Below are positions 6,873 to 8,515 of a stretch of DNA of 8,515 nt, piece by piece. The position numbers were made by a program, and so were the translations under genes. Source of the stretch: Desulfuromonadaceae bacterium (GTDB taxonomy: Bacteria; Desulfobacterota; Desulfuromonadia; Desulfuromonadales; SZUA-540). Positions within the stretch are counted from its first letter, which is position 1. Each line of letters starts with the position of its first letter. The DNA is taken from contig QKGY01000153.1 in the NCBI GenBank assembly GCA_003250235.1, positions 1-8,515 of the forward strand. The letters run 5' to 3'. The notes beneath the pieces are model-generated. The model worked only from the letters and a program-made list of their open reading frames with translations, did not search any database and was not told the origin of the DNA.

Positions 6873-7364
6873 GGCACGTCCACGTATCCGGTCTCACCGA
6901 CGACGCGGAAGGTTCTGTCGCCGACGGTCAGGCCGTTGAAATCGGTAGGGGTTCGAGCCGCATTGGCGGCCTGCCCCAGGGGGGTGAAGACGATGGTCGC
7001 CGCCGAGACGCTCACCCCGGAAGGGGGCGCGTCGGCAAAAGCACCGGCCTGGCTCGGATGAGGCACGGCCCGGGTGAAAGCGCTCGTTGTGTCGCAGCTG
7101 GTGCGCTGCATGAGGCTGTATCCCCCGGCCCCAAGACTCACCTGCACGTCGCAACCGCTTCCCACCGCCAGTTTCTGAGCATAGCGCACCGCCGAGACGG
7201 TCTCGTCGAAAAACCCCCGCTGCTGAAAAATTTTCAGATCAAAGAAGCGCGGTCGCCACAACCGCAAGGGTACCCAGGATCACGATGGTAACAACCAACT
7301 CGATGAGAGTAAATCCCTTGCAGGTGCGCCATGACACACTATTGATTGACACATTAATGCACAT
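6869..7364 (-). pseudogene. mshC: MshC minor prepilin, frameshifted between helix and body
   Basis: The N-terminal part starts at ATG 7364 with leader MCINVSINSVSWRTCKG, cleavage, then FTLIELVVTIVILGTLAVVA. It runs into TGA at 7241-7239 after only 41 residues. The rest of the protein is in the next frame: PRFFDLKIFQQRGFFDETV, then SAVRYAQKLAVGSGC, ending at 6869. PRFFD directly after the AVVA part of the helix is the expected MshC layout, so one extra base close to 7253 explains the break. Removing one base from the 496-nt span gives a 164-residue MshC of normal length. The body frame alone can begin only from a weak TTG at 7267 and would lack the leader. The start has no clear Shine-Dalgarno; GTG 7352 and GTG 7337 are alternatives. 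A real mutation, a sequencing indel or recoding at CTT TGA (7244-7239) are all possible. Confidence 0.82.
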
Positions 7365-7382
7365 AGTATCCGGGTGTCGTCT

Positions 7383-7420
7383 GAAAACAAAGAAGCGGAG
7401 CCGTGCCCGACTCCGCTTCT
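7383..7420 (-). terminator. Terminator between mshA and mshC
   Basis: On the - strand the arms AGAAGCGGAG (7420-7411) and CTCCGCTTCT (7400-7391) are perfectly complementary over 10 bp with a 10-nt loop. TTGTTTTC follows (7390-7383). It lies about 50 nt after the mshA stop and before the mshC start. Partial termination here would leave abundant mshA mRNA and scarce minor-pilin mRNA. Confidence 0.82.
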
Positions 7421-7421
7421 C

Positions 7422-7445
7422 ATTTTATGGGCTCGCCCATGAAAT
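7422..7445. repeat. Second hairpin after mshA
   Basis: Arms ATTTTATGGGC (7422-7432) and GCCCATGAAAT (7435-7445) pair over 11 positions with one T-G wobble and a 2-nt gap. It is directly upstream (in transcription order) of the terminator hairpin and could protect the 3' end of the mshA transcript. The role is inferred. Confidence 0.5.
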
Positions 7446-7468
7446 CCAACCGAAACGCAAGGGTTCCG

Positions 7469-7844
7469 TTAATTCACACCGAGAATCGATACGTTTTTGG
7501 TATTTGTGCTAGAGGTCTGGGTGGTAACACACGTGTTGGCACCCGCTACCAGAGCGGTTGTATTGTCAAAGGTATACCCGGCAGGGAGTCCATCCTCAAG
7601 CAGAGCGGCAACAGCGCCCTGGCAGGTCAAATCAACCGTCTTGATCCCCTTAGTAGCATCTGCAGAGCGTGCCGCATAGTTGATGGCGCTGGCAGAAGCA
7701 ATATTGCCGACAATGCCATCCAGAGCGGCAGCATTTGCGTTGGATTTCAGATCCACAAACTTGGGCACGGCGACTGCGGCCAGAATGCCCAGGATAACGA
7801 TAACCACCACCAGTTCGATCAGCGTGAAACCTCATCCTCCTCAT
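7469..7844 (-). pseudogene. mshA: MSHA major pilin MshA, leader out of frame
   Basis: The frame encodes a typical major pilin: Gly-Phe-Thr-Leu-Ile-Glu from 7831, then VVVIVILGILAAVAVPKFVD and LKSNANAAALDGIVGNIASA. The tail has two cysteines (DLTCQGA and NTCVTT) fitting the C-terminal disulfide loop. The mature part would be 119 residues, stopping at TAA 7471-7469. Immediately before the Gly codon (GGT, 7831-7829) the same frame reads TGA (7834-7832), and another TGA lies at 7843-7841, so no start codon can supply a leader. Candidate starts lie in other frames: ATG 7844 and ATG 7835 (AGG-rich, needing two more bases), or GTG 7884 (leader ending NEEDEG, needing one more G). A GAGGAGG Shine-Dalgarno-like tract at 7842-7836 also raises loss of the original start. 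GTG 7810 would drop FTLIE and the cleavage site. Outer limit given as ATG 7844. Confidence 0.8.
7836..7842 (-). promoter_or_regulatory. Strong Shine-Dalgarno-like tract before mshA
   Basis: GAGGAGG on the - strand sits only 4 nt before the Gly codon of the mature-pilin boundary. No start codon lies at normal spacing downstream in the pilin frame. If this is the original ribosome binding site, the start and charged leader that should follow it are missing. Confidence 0.4.
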
Positions 7845-7896
7845 TGACTTGGTTAAGGGTTCTTCGGACCCGTTGATGACGCACGGTCGATAAATT

Positions 7897-7912
7897 TGCA
7901 ACTTCAATACCA
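7897..7912 (-). promoter_or_regulatory. -24/-12 (sigma54, RpoN) promoter for mshA
   Basis: On the - strand TGGTATTGAAGTTGCA matches the TGGCAC-N5-TTGCA consensus, with the invariant GG and GC at exactly 12-bp separation (GG-N10-GC). The predicted start of transcription is near 7886. An AT-rich tract (7913-7955) lies directly upstream, as expected for a bendable enhancer-activator region. Pilin genes of Geobacter, Pseudomonas and others use RpoN with PilR-type activators; a PilR relative is not in this window. Confidence 0.72.
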
Positions 7913-7955
7913 TTTTTTCAAAAATAGTAAAATATGAATTTTTAGATTGTTATAT
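7913..7955. other. AT-rich spacer between mshB and mshA
   Basis: About 43 bp made almost wholly of A and T, in sharp contrast with the GC-rich surroundings, sits between the mshB stop and the -24 element. It may act as an UP-like or bending (IHF-type) region; I could not find a full IHF consensus. Confidence 0.45.
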
Positions 7956-8515
7956 TTACAGTTGCTCCTTTCCTTTGGGCTTTTTCAGCCAGCGATAGGG
8001 CTCCAACTCGGCGATGCGCAACCCCTCTAAGACATCGGTTTTCGGCTCATAGCGGCCGGAGCCGTTGTTGTCGGCATAGACCAGGTCAATCCGGAACCTC
8101 ACCCGTGCCGGACCGTTCAGAAGGGTCTGAAAATACCGGCTGTTTTTCACCCGGTAAACCAGATAACCCCCTGATTTTTCAAAGTACCACTCCCCCCCTT
8201 CGACGGCGGAAGGATCAGCGTTCTGTAGTTCGCCGAGATAGTTCTTCGGCCGTTCCGTAAGGTAATTCATGGGATTGGTTTCGGCCAGAGCCCCGATATC
8301 ACCGGCATCCCCGTGAACAATCCGGTTCGCCACCTGCATGGCCACCGCGCTGCGCATGGAGCCGACGGCCTGTTCCATGGTGGCGCGTTCGACGTCAACC
8401 AGCAGATCAAAATATTTGTTCAGACCGACGGTAAAAAGGATGGCGACCAGCCCCACCACCACGATAAGTTCGAGCAGGGTGAAACCCGCCTCCCCCCGCC
8501 GTGTCGGTTTTTTGA
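7956..8515 (-). CDS. mshB: MSHA prepilin-like protein MshB (5' end outside window)
   Basis: Partial gene: 185 codons are visible and the start lies beyond the right edge. The leader ends KKPTRRGEAG, followed by FTLLELIVVVGLVAILFTVG with Glu at +5, so the open frame extends upstream of the GTG at 8462, which falls inside the helix and is not the true start. The body has LNKYFDLLVDVERATMEQAV, then NYLTERPKNYLGELQNAD, EWYFEKSGGYLVYRVKN and a basic C-terminus (KKPKGKEQL). NYL..P.NYLGE...-WYF is a pattern I associate with MshB. It precedes mshA exactly as in Vibrio MSHA loci. It is separated from mshA by the RpoN promoter, so it is likely carried on a transcript starting upstream of the window. 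Confidence 0.83.
   Translation of the reverse strand, partial: KKPTRRGEAGFTLLELIVVVGLVAILFTVGLNKYFDLLVDVERATMEQAVGSMRSAVAMQVANRIVHGDAGDIGALAETNPMNYLTERPKNYLGELQNADPSAVEGGEWYFEKSGGYLVYRVKNSRYFQTLLNGPARVRFRIDLVYADNNGSGRYEPKTDVLEGLRIAELEPYRWLKKPKGKEQL

Noticed and set aside
7829..7845. TGA codons before the MshA Gly as selenocysteine codons
   Set aside because: There are two TGA codons within four codons, and no start codon lies between the upstream in-frame TAA and the first TGA. A prepilin leader has no use for selenocysteine.
7650..7913. An 87-codon frame overlapping the start of mshA
   Set aside because: Its second half is mshA read out of frame. Its ATG lies on the -24 element of the promoter, and only its ATG 7844/7835 part may reflect the original mshA leader.

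Overview
The window holds a convergent pair of transcription units from a GC-rich Gram-negative bacterium. On the + strand is speA, biosynthetic arginine decarboxylase (98-2011). On the - strand is an operon running right to left whose order, mshB-mshA-mshC-mshD-mshO-mshP-mshQ, is the classic structural half of the MSHA (mannose-sensitive haemagglutinin) type IV pilus locus. The gene content, a sigma54-type pilin promoter and recalled leader style suggest a Desulfuromonas/Geobacter-like deltaproteobacterium, but no marker gene here proves this and other proteobacteria with MSHA loci remain possible.

Layout. 1-97: speA leader with two strong hairpins, the second shaped like an intrinsic terminator, and an 8-codon mini-ORF between them. 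98-2011: speA. 2058-2085: speA terminator. About 2133-2630: a non-coding intergenic repeat of about 500 bp whose two ends are diverged inverted copies, each carrying a long AT-rich hairpin. 2656-2688: terminator of the msh operon. 2733-5141: mshQ, a large secreted PKD + DUF6701 protein. 5159-5563 mshP, 5560-6387 mshO, 6414-6872 mshD and 6869-7364 mshC: minor prepilins, tightly packed with 4-bp ATGA overlaps. 7383-7420: a terminator between mshA and mshC. 7469-7844: mshA, the major pilin. 7897-7912: a -24/-12 (RpoN) promoter. 7956-8515: mshB, cut by the window edge.

How the genes work together. MshB, A, C, D, O and P carry or derive from the class III prepilin leader (Gly, then Phe-Thr-Leu-x-Glu and a hydrophobic helix). 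They would be processed by a prepilin peptidase and assembled by an MshE/G/L-type machine encoded elsewhere. MshA would be the fibre. MshC, D, O and P resemble the GspH/I/J/K minor set that primes or caps such fibres, and MshQ is the likely surface or tip-associated partner. The terminator after mshA and the private promoter before it would make far more major pilin than minor subunits.

The main surprise is that the two genes needed most clearly are broken in this sequence. In mshA the reading frame of the conserved helix is closed by stop codons directly before the cleavage-site Gly, so no start codon can produce a leader peptide. In mshC a single extra base separates the leader and helix from the body. 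Either this strain has lost MSHA pili, or the assembly has indel errors, or (for mshC only) a prfB-like CTT TGA site could allow +1 recoding. No wholly new system is evident. The best leads are the double pilin lesion, the possible speA attenuator and the inverted-end intergenic repeat.
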